Of a stretch of 64,000 nucleotides of DNA, positions 22,428 to 32,660 are shown one piece after another. This DNA is from Triticum aestivum. Lineage: Eukaryota; Streptophyta; Magnoliopsida; Poales; Poaceae. Both the position numbers and the translations under genes were made by a program. The notes beneath the pieces were generated by a model. That model was not told the origin of the DNA and did no database searches. It saw nothing but the letters and a program-made list of their open reading frames with translations. Numbering within the stretch: position 1 is the first letter of the stretch; each line of letters starts with the position of its first letter. The DNA lies in NCBI RefSeq assembly GCF_018294505.1, contig NC_057808.1:355186696-355250695 (forward strand), given 5' to 3'.

Positions 22428-22736
22428 ATTATAATGTAAAACAATCTCTAAATTGCTACTGTATGAAAACTTGTATAAAGGTCTATGAATACGACATAAA
22501 ATAGGAAAGAAATAGAATACAGAATAATAGTTGTAGCGCGGGCAGTGAGACGCGCTACTAGTAATTAGCAATAGCGCCTTTCGCGGGAAGCGCTATTACT
22601 AAGTAGATATAGCAGTAGCGCGGGTGGACAAACGCTACTGCTAACCTTTAGTTGTAGCGTTGTATCAGTAGCGCGGTTACCCGCGCTACTGCTAGGCCAA
22701 AAACCCGCGCTGCTGCTAGGCTTTTCCCAAGTAGTG

Positions 22737-23072
22737 TCAGGCTGTCCGTGGAAATCGCTGGACAATCCGAATGAGTTACGGTGATAAATATGCAACTGAA
22801 TGCATATTTATCGATGCAACCCTTTCGGACGAGAGACGCATACTGGTTACGCGACTATAGTTACCTAGCTAGTGTCATTGGCACGAAGGCCCGAACAGAT
22901 CAAATAATTAAGGGGTGAGGTGGAGATGTCATTTGTCCTCACCCACGAACGCAGGGGCGGAGCTCGTCGAACAACAGACCCTCATAGCGACGAAACAACT
23001 CCACATTGAAATCGAAAGATGAGTAACATAGCATTATTGCAGAGTTACCTAATTCTTTTTGAACTGATCCTA
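22737..23072. other. unassigned sequence between CACTA end and copia remnant
   Basis: No gene seen. A palindromic motif around aatatgcaactgaatgcatattt (22786-22809) and the phrase tcgatgcaaccctttcgg are present. These may be a fragment of the LTR or leader of the decayed copia element that follows. Confidence 0.35.
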
Positions 23073-23190
23073 TCTCCATCGGTTCCTCTGGTAGATGACA
23101 TTCCTCGGAGAGTTTGTTCACTAAAAGATGTATCATACAAGCACTTGAAGATCTTTGGTTGCAGGGCATCTTACATTTTTAAGAAGTTTG

Positions 23191-23802
23191 TCCCAATTCT
23201 CTCAACATGTAAAATGTCCACCTCAACGTCCCCACTAAGGCCATGCATGTATGTCTTCTCGCTTACAAAGCCATACAAAATATGCCACATAAGTGAACTT
23301 ATAAATTATTATTTTTTGCATTAGTCTACAATTCTCTCAACATGCAAAGTGTCCACCTCGACATCCCCACTAAGGTCATGCATTTAAGTCTTCTCTCCTA
23401 CTAAGCCATACAAAGTCTACCATATAAGCGAACTAAAAAATTACATTTTTTTCATTAGTCTACAATTCTCTCAACATGCAAGGTGTTAACCTCAATGTCC
23501 CCGTTAAGGCCATGCATTTAAATTTTCTCTCCTATTAAGCCATGCAAAATCTGCCACATAAGCAAACTTATAAATTACAATTTTTTTGCATTTGCCACAT
23601 CATAGATGCATGTTAGTCATCCTTCATATTTTTGTTCGAAATGATATTTTTAACGGTAATTCAAAAGTTTTATTCTATTTTTATAGAGTTTTTTTATTGA
23701 TTTTCAAGCTTATATTTTATTTTCATTAGATTTAGTTGTTTTTGAGCAACTATTAACACATTTTTAACAAAGTTACCGCAGCAACGCGCGGGGTATCATA
23801 TA
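23191..23802 (+). mobile_element. short Helitron-like (non-autonomous) insertion within the copia remnant
   Basis: The insert separates two adjacent parts of the copia integrase gene. Its 3' end has the plant Helitron look: a small GC-rich hairpin (ccgc-agcaac-gcgcgg, 23776-23791) followed about 10 bp later by ATAG (CTAG in the usual form) and T. Its 5' end reads TCCC. Both flanks carry GTTTG (23186-23190 and 23803-23807), which would be a 5-bp duplication not expected of a Helitron. The alternative is another small transposon, or chance microhomology. Confidence 0.5.
23194..23597 (+). repeat. tandem array, three units of about 134-135 bp
   Basis: The phrase caattctctcaacatg recurs at 23194, 23329 and 23463, each followed by a related 'gtccacctc...ccactaaggccatgcat' segment. 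The units have diverged by several substitutions. The array fills most of the Helitron-like insert. Confidence 0.85.
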
Positions 23803-25080
23803 GTTTGTACATGTTCCAAGGGACGATAGATCCAATCTTAAAAGCTAAGACAAGGCAGTGCATCTATCTTAGCCAATGGGTGTACAAAGTAAAGATTAAA
23901 GAACATACCACACATCCAAGGTACAAGGCCGGATTGGTTGTGAAAGATTGCAGTCAGAAAAAAAAGGTATCGGTCATGATGAGATATTCTCTCTAGTGGT
24001 CAAGATGTCTTCGGTCCATGGACTTCAAAATTGAACGACTTGACGTGAAGACTACATTCTTGCATGGTGATCTAGAGGGGAGATATACATGGAGCAGCCA
24101 GAAGAATTAACCATTGCAGGTAAGGAGCACTTTGTTTGTGAATTGAAGAAGAGGTTGTATGGCTTGAAGCAAGCTGCTCGACAGTGGTACAAAAATTTTG
24201 AGTCTTTCCGACTAGAGTTGGTTACATAAAGCACGACCAAATCATTGTATCTTTATGAAGATTACGTCGAGGGTGACTTTATTATTCTCTTGTTGTATGT
24301 TGATGATATGCTGATTATTGAAAATGCCACAAAGAGAATTGGTATCCTCAAGAAGACATTGAGTAAATCGCCATGAAAGATTTAGGACGAGTTAAGCAAA
24401 AACTAAGCATGAAGATCTCCCGTGTTAAATCAAAGAAACCGCTTTGGCCCTCACATGAAAGATACAACGAGAAGGTACTTCAAAGATTCGATATGAAATA
24501 TGCAAAGCTTGTTATCCTCCGCTTGCATGCCACCAGAAACTCTCCGCTTGCATGCCACCAGAAGTTGACTATTGGACAGTGTCCTACAAGCAAGAAGGAG
24601 AAAGACGAAATTTGTAAAATACTATACGAATCTCATGTGGGCAGTTTGATGTATGTCATGGCTTGCACTAGGCCTGATATGCCTATGCAATTTTAGATTT
24701 TAGCCGGTTCATAAATGTAGGTAAAACTCATTAGGAAGCAGTGAAGTGGATTCTCAGGTATCTAAGGGGACTTCTACATCATGTTTATGCTTTGAAGGTG
24801 GTGATCATGTATTGTAGGTTGTACATATTCAAATTATGCCACTAACAAGGATCGCAAGGATCGTAGGATGTCACATCTAGATACCTGATGACTTATAGGG
24901 CGGGGGGTATCATCACACTCAAGACTGCAAAAATGCGTTCCCACATCAACTACAGAACCTGAGTAGATCGCCGCAGTTGATCGTGGTAAAGACGTATTAT
25001 GGATGAAGAACTTCTTGCAAGAACTAAGCTTGAAGCAATAGAAGTATTGGCTGACAGAACTTACTCTATTCCTATTTTGT

Positions 25081-25700
25081 GCTAAGTTTTGGCTTCCGTG
25101 ACTCAGTAACAATTTGTGACTTAGTTACATAGAAGTGGTGATAAGATTACTTTTTTTGCAGTGTTTCAGATCACCATCTATTGTGTGTTAGTTTCCAACA
25201 TTTGTTTGTAATCACAACATCTACATCACACCGACAACCCACAAGTGCACGTCAAACTAAATTTATCAAGAATTACAAAGATCGCGAAGTACACTTTTTG
25301 GTGGAGAGTCTCACACTATTTTTTTCGTGCGTGTGTATATATTGCTCCATAATGTACCTTCTTTATCAAACAATATACCATCTTTATGCCGTTAAGTAAA
25401 AAAGCATTACAAGTGTTTTGAACGTAAAAACATAACGTATATGTCCGTCCTAGAATATTAATTTTATAACCGCAACTAATACAAGAGCTCCATCCGGTGT
25501 GAGGTTTGCTATCATGGATCGAGAGTGGATTTTTGGATCTCGAGCCTTGCAGAGTTTGTTTTTTTAATATCCATTTATACGCGTGTAATTTTGATTTTTT
25601 TATACATCCTTATCCACAAGTGTAATATTTTTAAAGATTTTTTAAACTTAAAAAGTTGAGTTTTATCTTTTAAAAAATCAGGGTCCACGGGGACGGAGTT
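25081..25700. other. unassigned AT-rich sequence
   Basis: No ORF or terminus that I recognise. The part at 25560-25680 is strongly AT-rich. Confidence 0.4.
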
Positions 25701-26545
25701 GTATTAGCAATTTTCACCACGGACACCCAACCATACTTATGTTCAAGCGACCAAAGACACATTGGTCAAAACCGTTAACCCTTGTCAGAGCCGGAAGAAA
25801 TATATCTGCGCAGGTTTGCAGTAGCATATCTTGCAATGCAATATACTCCTCCATGTCTTTTCTTTTCAGTCTCCTAAGGCGACTAGAGAAACCCTTCCTC
25901 CCCTCAATCTCTGCCGACGAGCCCATGGATTTGCCTCCCCTCAACCCGTCACTCTGGTAGCCAGTGGCAAGGAGGGGATTTCTTATGCCTCGTCTCTGGC
26001 TAGTAGATAGGTAGGGTTTTAGTTCTCGCAGGGGCGGCTTTTGGACGGATGGCGGCGCTTCTTCTTCGAGTCAGACTTCCGGGCTCTGATCCTCCTCAAG
26101 TTCCTCCACTGGGACGAATTAGATGGAGCTCCGGCGTAGATTTCTGCCAACTCCTCGGTGCGGCGAGGTTAGGGTGTCTCGCGGTGTGTATGCAACGGCG
26201 ATATTTGGTGTCTAATTCTTCAGATCGAATCAAGAATTCAACGGCAACGACTGCGGCTCTGGGACGCTGGTCGTTAGGCGCACATGCACGAAGACTTCGC
26301 GACTATCATCAACAAGGTCAGACCGGCTCCGGTATGGGAGTGGCGATAGCGGCATGTCGGCGGCTCATTCTGACGGCGGCAATGGTCGTTTGATGGTCCA
26401 TGAACCTTGATGTAATTTTTATTATGCATGAGGTGTTTTGTACTTCCCATGGATCAATACAATAGATCTGATCTTTTCGAAGAAAGAAAACTCCTCCAGG
26501 GCGAAGCTTGTAATTTCTTTTTCTCCTCCGCAACGAAGGACAGGT
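25701..26545 (+). other. possible retroposed (LINE-derived) non-coding sequence
   Basis: A GC-richer segment with short overlapping ORFs lacking any domain ends in 'gatgtaatttttattatg...caatacaatagatctgatc' followed by an A-rich stretch (26480-26495). That ending resembles the 3' end of plant LINE-type retroposons. I found no flanking target duplication, so this remains a weak call. It could instead be an old gene fragment. Confidence 0.3.
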
Positions 26546-27517
26546 CGCACAGAAAATCTCAACTCAACAGTAATAGGCTAATAGCAAAATAGAGAAACCC
26601 CGCGCTTGGGACGTGCGACAGCACGTGATGTGCACCGGTTAGGCCACATGGGACTTGGAACAGTGATCTGACCCATCCATCCATCCAAAGGAGCCTATGT
26701 GCCCGTTCGTACCCTGCTGCTAGAAGAGGTCACGTGCGATGGCGGAAATCCAATTACGTATCATTTTTCTGCGGCATATACTGTGTGGCATTGACCGGCC
26801 AATAGGAATGGCCGGCACTGCTTCCATTTTCCTCTCGTCTCTCTGCAACGAGAAAAGAAAAGAGCGATCAGATTTGAGATGCTTCCAAGACTGTCGCAGC
26901 GCTTGTCTGCCCGGCGCGAGTATACATGGTAGTATTTTCCCGAACCTGGAAAAGAAATCGATCCAACATCAGACTCAGTGTCTGTGTGACGAGCATTTGA
27001 TTTTCGACGGAAAAAGGGTCGGGTGTAAAGGAAATATTTTGGGATCGAAAGGGTTGAAAGAGGCCTCAAAACGGAGTTTGGTTTGGGGGTGCAGGCAGTG
27101 GCGGACGTGTCACGGGTCTACCTTGAAAGTTGAATCTCGAGACGGAACTCCCGATCCCTCCCTCCGAAACGAAACACCCAGACAGACAGACATACAGACG
27201 CAGCGACGACACATATTCCCTCCCACCACCCCCACCGCCCACTCCTCCCCCAGCCACCGCGCACGCTCCCCGAGGCAGACCCACTCGCCCGCCTGCCTTC
27301 CTTCTTCCTTCGCCCACTCCCTTCCTCCGTATTCACCACCACCCTGGTAGTTAAAACCAGAGCCACCACCTCAAACTCACTCGACACCCCGAGTTAAAAC
27401 CCCGAGCCGAGCTTCCCTAGTGGAGTGGTTTAGAAACCTCCGCCGACACTTCCTCCAACTGTTTCAGTGCAGTAGATCCTCTAGCGTCCGGCGGGGGGGT
27501 GAGCAGGAGCGCGAGCG
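26546..27517 (+). promoter_or_regulatory. upstream region and likely 5' UTR of the HsfB4 gene
   Basis: Low-copy-looking sequence with no ORF of substance. The last 300 bp before the start codon are C/T-rich (27215-27310), as in many grass 5' UTRs. A TTAAAA motif occurs at 27351 and 27394. One paired heat-shock-element half-site (TTCCCGAA, around 26938) is present, but a full three-unit element is not. No strong TATA box was found. Confidence 0.35.
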
Positions 27518-28803
27518 ATGGAGCGGTGCGGGAGCTGGTCCGAGTCCGACGCCGCGGCGCAGGCGGCCGCGCAGAAGGCCGTGCCGGCGCCGTTCCTGAC
27601 CAAGACGTACCAGCTCGTCGACGACCCGGCCACCGACCACATCGTCTCCTGGGGCGACGACCGGGTCTCCACCTTCGTCGTCTGGCGCCCGCCGGAGTTC
27701 GCGCGCGACATCCTCCCCAACTACTTCAAGCACAACAACTTCTCCTCCTTCGTCCGCCAGCTCAACACCTACGTAAGCGCGCGCCAGCCGCCATTTCCGC
27801 TTCTGTTTTTTTGGTTCGGTTTGCTCTTTACGATGCATGCATGGAGCGGTGCTGACGGCGTGTGTGGCAATGTCGCAAACTCGCAATGCAGGGGTTCCGG
27901 AAGGTCGTGCCGGAGCGGTGGGAGTTCGCCAACGAGTTCTTCCGCAAGGGGGAGAAGCAGCTGCTGTGCGAGATCCACCGCCGGAAGACGTCCGGGTCCA
28001 CGACGTCGTCGTCCCCGCCGCCCTTCTTCGCGCCCCCGCACTTCCCGCTGTTCCACCCCGGCGTTTCGGTCGCTCACCGCCACCAGCAGTTCATGGGTGA
28101 GGATGGGGCAATGGCGGCGCACGCTGGCATGGGCGGCCCCTTCATGCAGCCGCATTGGCGGGAGCAGGGCGCGCCTCGGCTGCTGGCGCTGGGCGGCCCC
28201 GCCGCGCCCTCGCCGGGGGTGGAGGGCAACGGCCGCGCGTCCAGCGCGGCGGTGCTGATGGACGAGAACGAGCGGCTGCGGCGCAGCAACACGGCGCTGC
28301 TGCAGGAGCTGTCCCACATGCGCAAGCTCTACAACGACATCATCTACTTCGTGCAGAACCACGTGCGCCCCGTGGCGCCCAGCCCGGCCGCGGCCACGTT
28401 CCTCCAGGGCCTCGGCAATGGCATGCAGCCGCGCAAGATGCCGCCGGCCAGCACCGGCGCCGGGAACGGGCTCAACACCTCCGGCGGGAGCACGACGTCC
28501 AGCAGCTCTCTGACCATCGCCGACGAGCTCTCGCCTCCGCCCAACCATCTCTCCGCGGAGAAGAGCGGCGGAGAGGCCGGCAGCAGCAGCGCGGCTCTGT
28601 CGGCGCCCACGAAGCTCTTCGGCGTGCACCTCAGCGCCGCCCCGGTGGGAGCAGGGAGCAAGAGACCGCCTTCCCCCGAGGAGGAACTGCCGTCCACGCC
28701 CCCTGCCACGAAGGCCCGGCTGGCGCTCGAGAGCGACGACCTGAGCCTGTCCGTGGCGCCGCCGTCGCAGCCTTGCGCCGCCTCGTCTCCAGCTAGGAGT
28801 TAG
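27518..28803 (+). CDS. HSFB4: class B heat-shock transcription factor (HsfB4 type), two exons
   Basis: Exons are 27518-27772 and 27892-28803; the 119-bp intron (GTAAGC...GCAG) is phase 0 and sits between QLNTY and GFRK, the conserved intron site of plant Hsf genes. The protein is 388 residues. DNA-binding domain at about 22-117 ([52 protein letters not shown]). Heptad-repeat oligomerisation region at about 205-250 ([11 protein letters not shown]...[17 protein letters not shown]) without the class A insertion. KLFGVHL at 326-332 is the class B repressor tetrapeptide LFGV, followed by a basic [10 protein letters not shown]. There is no acidic AHA activation motif. Such proteins act in the nucleus as repressors or co-regulators at heat-shock elements; B4 members are linked to root and developmental control. 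The [11 protein letters not shown] loop is one residue longer than I expect. It appears intact and is the only clear host gene here. Confidence 0.93.
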
Positions 28804-29500
28804 CTAGCTAGATAGCTAGTTAGTGTTAGCTCACTCACCTAGCAAGCAAGCAGGGTAGCATCCGCGTTGCCGCATGCAACCGCGGACCATTTTGCTGTGT
28901 TCTAATCCGACCGACGTGTTCCGTTTCCTACTACTGTAGACCAGTTGTTAGTTTGTTGCTCCCTCCTGAAGTTAGCAAGTGCTTAGTTAGGGTTCTTCTG
29001 TCTGTATACTCTAATCGCCCAGCACTCAGAGCAAGTGCCATCATGTGCCCGAACTAATCGAAGCCAATCTGGTGTTTTTGTACAGTACTGCTCCAGTAAC
29101 TAGCTGCTGAACTGTGGCGCCGCTGATGGCAAATCTTTTGTTTGCACGGCAAGTCCGGGAAAGTGCAGCAAGTCAGCAGCAAGCATCCTCGATTTAAAAT
29201 CGCTTTCTTTGGCTGCCTTTTGCGTGCGCTCGGCGAGTCAAAGATGGGAAAAGGCTGTTGCCTGTTGCATTGCAGCCATTGCAGCAGGCTCGAGCCCATT
29301 GGTCACACACACAGGTCGTAGCTCAGCGAGTCTCGCTTGTTTCTGAGACGTAGGTAGAGTACTGCTGTAGAGTAGTACCAGTACGTACGAGCACTAGCTA
29401 GTTGTAGCCCTAGGCTGGCGGGCTGGCTGGCTGCTTGACAGGTGAAGATAGAGAGGAGTACGTAGGCTGCGCAATGCATGCCCGGGAAACCCGAGAAGCG
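28804..29500 (+). other. 3' UTR and downstream flank of the HsfB4 gene
   Basis: Non-coding sequence after the stop codon, beginning with a run of tagctagc units (28801-28830). No canonical AATAAA is visible; grass genes often lack one. No other gene seen. Confidence 0.45.
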
Positions 29501-30102
29501 GCAGCGTGATGATTAGAGAGGACTGAGCTGGCCGGAGCCTGGAGAAGATCTTGGGAAGTCTAATCGGGAGCCGGAAACGTAGAGGCCGGGCAAGAGATCT
29601 TCCTCTGGTTGCTGCTGCCTCGGCTCAGCGAAACCTCATCTCCATCTCTCGGGTGAGGCGAAGGGAGGGGACGTGGCATCGCCGCATCGGGCTCTGTTTC
29701 TTCCGCTGCTCGCTTCTGCTGTTTGTTGCTGCGGCGAGGGCAGCAGCAGGGGTGGGGTGGCGGGGAGAGGAGGGACCAGGCCGAGCCAAGGCGGGCGGGG
29801 TTCCCACGATATTCCGAGAACCCAAAAGGGAGCTCGTCGTCCGGTCCGGAGGACTCTGACTGCCTTCCGTTCCCTCGGAACGTGATAGTTCTGCCAGATT
29901 CCCCCGGTCCGCAGCATGCAGGCGCAGGACCCCACGCTGGTATAGTTCCGCTCCTCCACATGCCCCTTTTCTTCACTAGGTACACGTACCAGCTTACACG
30001 CATGCCTGCTGCGACCAGCATGAAAAAAGCCTTTCCGCTGTACCCCCAGCTGCTCCTCTTTATAGCTTACGTTTTCCTTTATCTTATCTTTTTTCCTGGA
30101 CA
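29501..30102. other. unassigned GC-rich sequence between HsfB4 and the MULE
   Basis: Overlapping open frames occur on both strands but have no recognisable domain and are explained by GC-rich composition. No terminus or repeat identified. Confidence 0.4.
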
Positions 30103-30373
30103 CTAATAACTGCCACACGTGTGTTGTATCGGGTAGTTGTGCCGCACGCCTCGTGTGGCATGAAGAAGAACCCGCCCGCACGACCGCGTCCGGGCGCGCG
30201 CAGGCACAGCCCGCATGTCTGGTGTGTGGCAAAACCGCCCACACGTCCGGGCCAAACGACCGCGCTGCCCGCACGACCCAGCACGCCAGCCGTCCCGGGC
30301 TCCTTCCGATCCCCAGTCCGCCCTGCCGCCATTGTCTCGCACCTCTCGATCCCCTACCTCCGTCGCCTTCCTT

Positions 30374-30397
30374 CTCTGGTTGCCATGGCAACCAGAG
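30374..30397. repeat. perfect 24-bp palindrome centred on TTGCCATGGCAA
   Basis: The half-site CTCTGGTTGCCA is followed at once by its exact reverse complement. The core GTTGCCATGGCAAC is a dimer of the TTGCCATG motif repeated elsewhere in the element, which suggests that this is the complete form of a protein-binding site. It lies about 270 bp inside the inferred left end. Confidence 0.9.
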
Positions 30398-31096
30398 CAG
30401 ATCCCTAGCGCCTTTCCCACCGCTAACCACCCACCCCACCCCCCTACCCCTCCCACCCCAACCCCGCCTTCCCAAGGCGACGAGCTAAAACAGGTGGATC
30501 CCCGATCTCCTTCTGTTTCTCGACCTTCTTTTGTCCAGAAATCTGAATTTGCAAAATTTGCCCACGAAGATGGCGACTGGATCCACGCTATCAGGGCAAA
30601 CACCCCACGAATTTGTGTGTCTTTGCATTTGCCCATCAACATACACCAGATCTGCCATATACTATGCTAGACTAGTGCCAAGCTTCTGGGTTGGCTTGAT
30701 GCGAGTAGTTGGTAGTGTAGCAATCACTATAAAATAGGAAGAGAAAGGAGGAATTTGGCATGGGGAGGGAGAAAAAATAATTGCCACTTGTATCTAACGT
30801 CAGTTGCCATCTATCGTTGTCCGTAGTTGCCACCATGTTATATTATTGCTTGCCATCCTATTTTATTTTCTGTTGCCATCGCTTGAAAATGATAGATGGC
30901 ATCCAGAATTCAGAAAAGAAAATGGATGTGCATGTCCTACTTGCCATGAGGTGTTGGTTGCCTACGCAAGAAATGTTATGAGATTGCCGTGTTATCTTCT
31001 ACGTGCAAACAGCAAGAACGCTTTTTGCGGATTGTTGATGCGTTCTTGTTCATGCAGTGACTAAAAGCACAGTGGCAGAAAAGAAAAAGCAGAAGA

Positions 31097-31333
31097 ATGA
31101 ATCACGAAGATGGCACTGATCCTTGGCTTTCTGAAAGGCCGAAAACGCCACCTTGGGATGCAGCAGAGTACAATCAACTCATTTCTTCAGGGCCATTGCT
31201 GCCACTACTAGAGCACTACGCGGGCATCGATACGATGCATGATAAACAAAGAAGAAACAGTTGCCATGTTCGTGACGATGAAGATGTCATTCTACTTATG
31301 TCCTACAATCTATTTTTTAGCAGGTTCTTATGA
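31097..31333 (+). other. possible 5' exon of the MULE transposase gene
   Basis: An ORF beginning MNHEDGTDPWLSERP reads like protein for about 50 residues (KTPPWDAAEYNQLISSGPLL) before becoming irregular. It lies upstream of the transposase exon that has a splice acceptor at 32659-32660. No domain is recognised; the link is by position only. Confidence 0.3.
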
Positions 31334-31654
31334 CCAAACCACAATAGGGGGGCAGCATGGCAAGTTTCGTCACAGGGCGCTAACGCTGACAAATGTACGG
31401 GCAACCAACTTCAGCTAGCTAATGTGGCAAATCAAGGTAACACATACGAAAAAGGAACTTATTGTTGTGGACATGAAATTAAACTTGCAAGGATGGCAAA
31501 AGACTCACGAGTTATATCGGAAAAAATGTAGGACCTTCATGCAGCACGTGGCATCAGGCAGCAACCATGTACTTGCCATCAACGTCGTACACAGGTGAGT
31601 GCATGAAAGTGAAGTTGTGGAAAGTGAGTTAGGAGAAAGGAACATATATGACAG

Positions 31655-32535
31655 CTGCAGTTGCCATGCCTGGACAGCTTCGGTTGCCATGGCTGGACAA
31701 ACTGCAGTTGCCATGCCTGGACAACTGCAGTTGCCATGTATAATCAAATGTGACTGCAATGTCTAAACAACCATGGATGACAAGTGTGAACAAATCTGTG
31801 TGGCATGGTTGGACCACTACATGTGCCATGTTGAACAAACTACAGTTGCCATGTAATGACCAACTGCTACCATGATCGCAGGTTGTTATGGTGGAACCAC
31901 ATCGGCAAACATCTCATGGCAAGCTTCACAGTTGCAGGAAAGCGCTATTGTAGATAGAGCACATCAAATTGGAATGACAGACCACACAAGATCGGCACAT
32001 GCGGCACAACAAGGTAAAAAAAGTGAAAACTGAAAACAGTACTGCATTTGCTTTTGTGGGGAATAGCATGTGAAGAAAAGTAGATTTGTAACGGTGGTGG
32101 TGGAAAAAACAAACAAAAAATGCTACCAAGTGGTCATGTGCAAAAGAGTCATATATTGTCTTCGGGATTTGCCAATTGCTATAAGAGTGTGTGCAACATT
32201 CATGATTGTTCACATTTGCGTATTGAGCTCAAGCCTAGAATACAAGTTTTGATCCTAGAGTATACTGGTTGCCATGTGTTGGCAACAGTAGTTGCCATGT
32301 ATGTTGGACTGTATATGCCATTGCTATGTGCTGCAAGTTCTGATGCTGAAAGAAGCTGGTTGCCATGTGTGGGCAACAGTAGTTGCCATGTGTGTCGGAC
32401 TATTTCTGCCATTGCTATATGCTACAAGTTCTGAAGCTAAAAGATGATGGTTGCCATGTGTTGGCAACGGTAGTTGCCATGTGGTTGGACTGTAGCTGCC
32501 ATTACTGGAGAATTACAGTTGCCATGCATGGCCAT
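31655..32535 (+). repeat. cluster of TTGCCATG motifs, upstream/intronic part of the transposase gene
   Basis: At least a dozen copies of (a/g)gTTGCCATG(t/c) occur, for example near 31660, 31684, 31707, 31730, 31845, 32268, 32294, 32358, 32384, 32448, 32474 and 32517. From 32265 to 32490 they come in pairs in a larger repeated unit of about 90 bp (ggttgccatgtg-tggcaacagtagttgccatgt). Confidence 0.88.
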
Positions 32536-32660
32536 ATGCAGATTCACGGCTTGCTGTGTGAAATGATGTCATGCAAAATCACATGCAGTTGTTGTACTCC
32601 GTTACGATACACATGACATTCAAGCAAAATCTTACGCTCGTACCTGATTTTTTAATGCAG

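Larger units (their letters stand above)
21121..22736. mobile_element. CACTA-type DNA transposon (non-autonomous remnant, contains an assembly gap)
   Basis: The right end is well defined: read on -, the terminus is CACTACTTGGGAAAAGCC (edge at 22736), followed inward by repeated units of the form 'agcagtagcgcggg' in both orientations (22600-22720). Matching sub-terminal units (gcgctactgctatg, tagcaatagcgcc) occur at 21140-21235 at the other end. Such sub-terminal arrays are diagnostic of CACTA elements. No matching left CACTA terminus is visible, so the left edge is approximate and possibly truncated. No transposase is seen; a 432-bp N run lies inside. A pyrimidine-rich tract flanks the gap on both sides (21270-21503, 21936-22000). 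Confidence 0.68.
23073..25080 (+). pseudogene. decayed Ty1/copia pol (integrase end, RT, RNase H), interrupted by a Helitron-like insert
   Basis: Integrase C-terminal motif (HLKIFGCRAS near 23140) stops at 23190 and resumes at 23803 with KAKTRQCIYL. RT follows: a degenerate GHDEIFS-like region near 23975, LYGLKQAARQWYKNF near 24160, and the catalytic box LLLYVDDMLII near 24300. RNase H-like motifs extend to about 25060 (ACTRPDM near 24665, then VDADYAT-like sequence). Stops and frameshifts occur throughout, so this is an old fossil. No LTRs could be assigned. The presence of YVDD and the order integrase-RT make it copia. Confidence 0.85.

Noticed and set aside
27769..28796. Overlapping frames in other phases and on - across the HsfB4 gene
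   Set aside because: They are shadows of the GC-rich coding sequence; only the two-exon + frame has domains.
29551..30670. Several frames of 100-279 codons between HsfB4 and the MULE transposase
   Set aside because: No motif, mutually overlapping on both strands, GC- or proline-rich composition.
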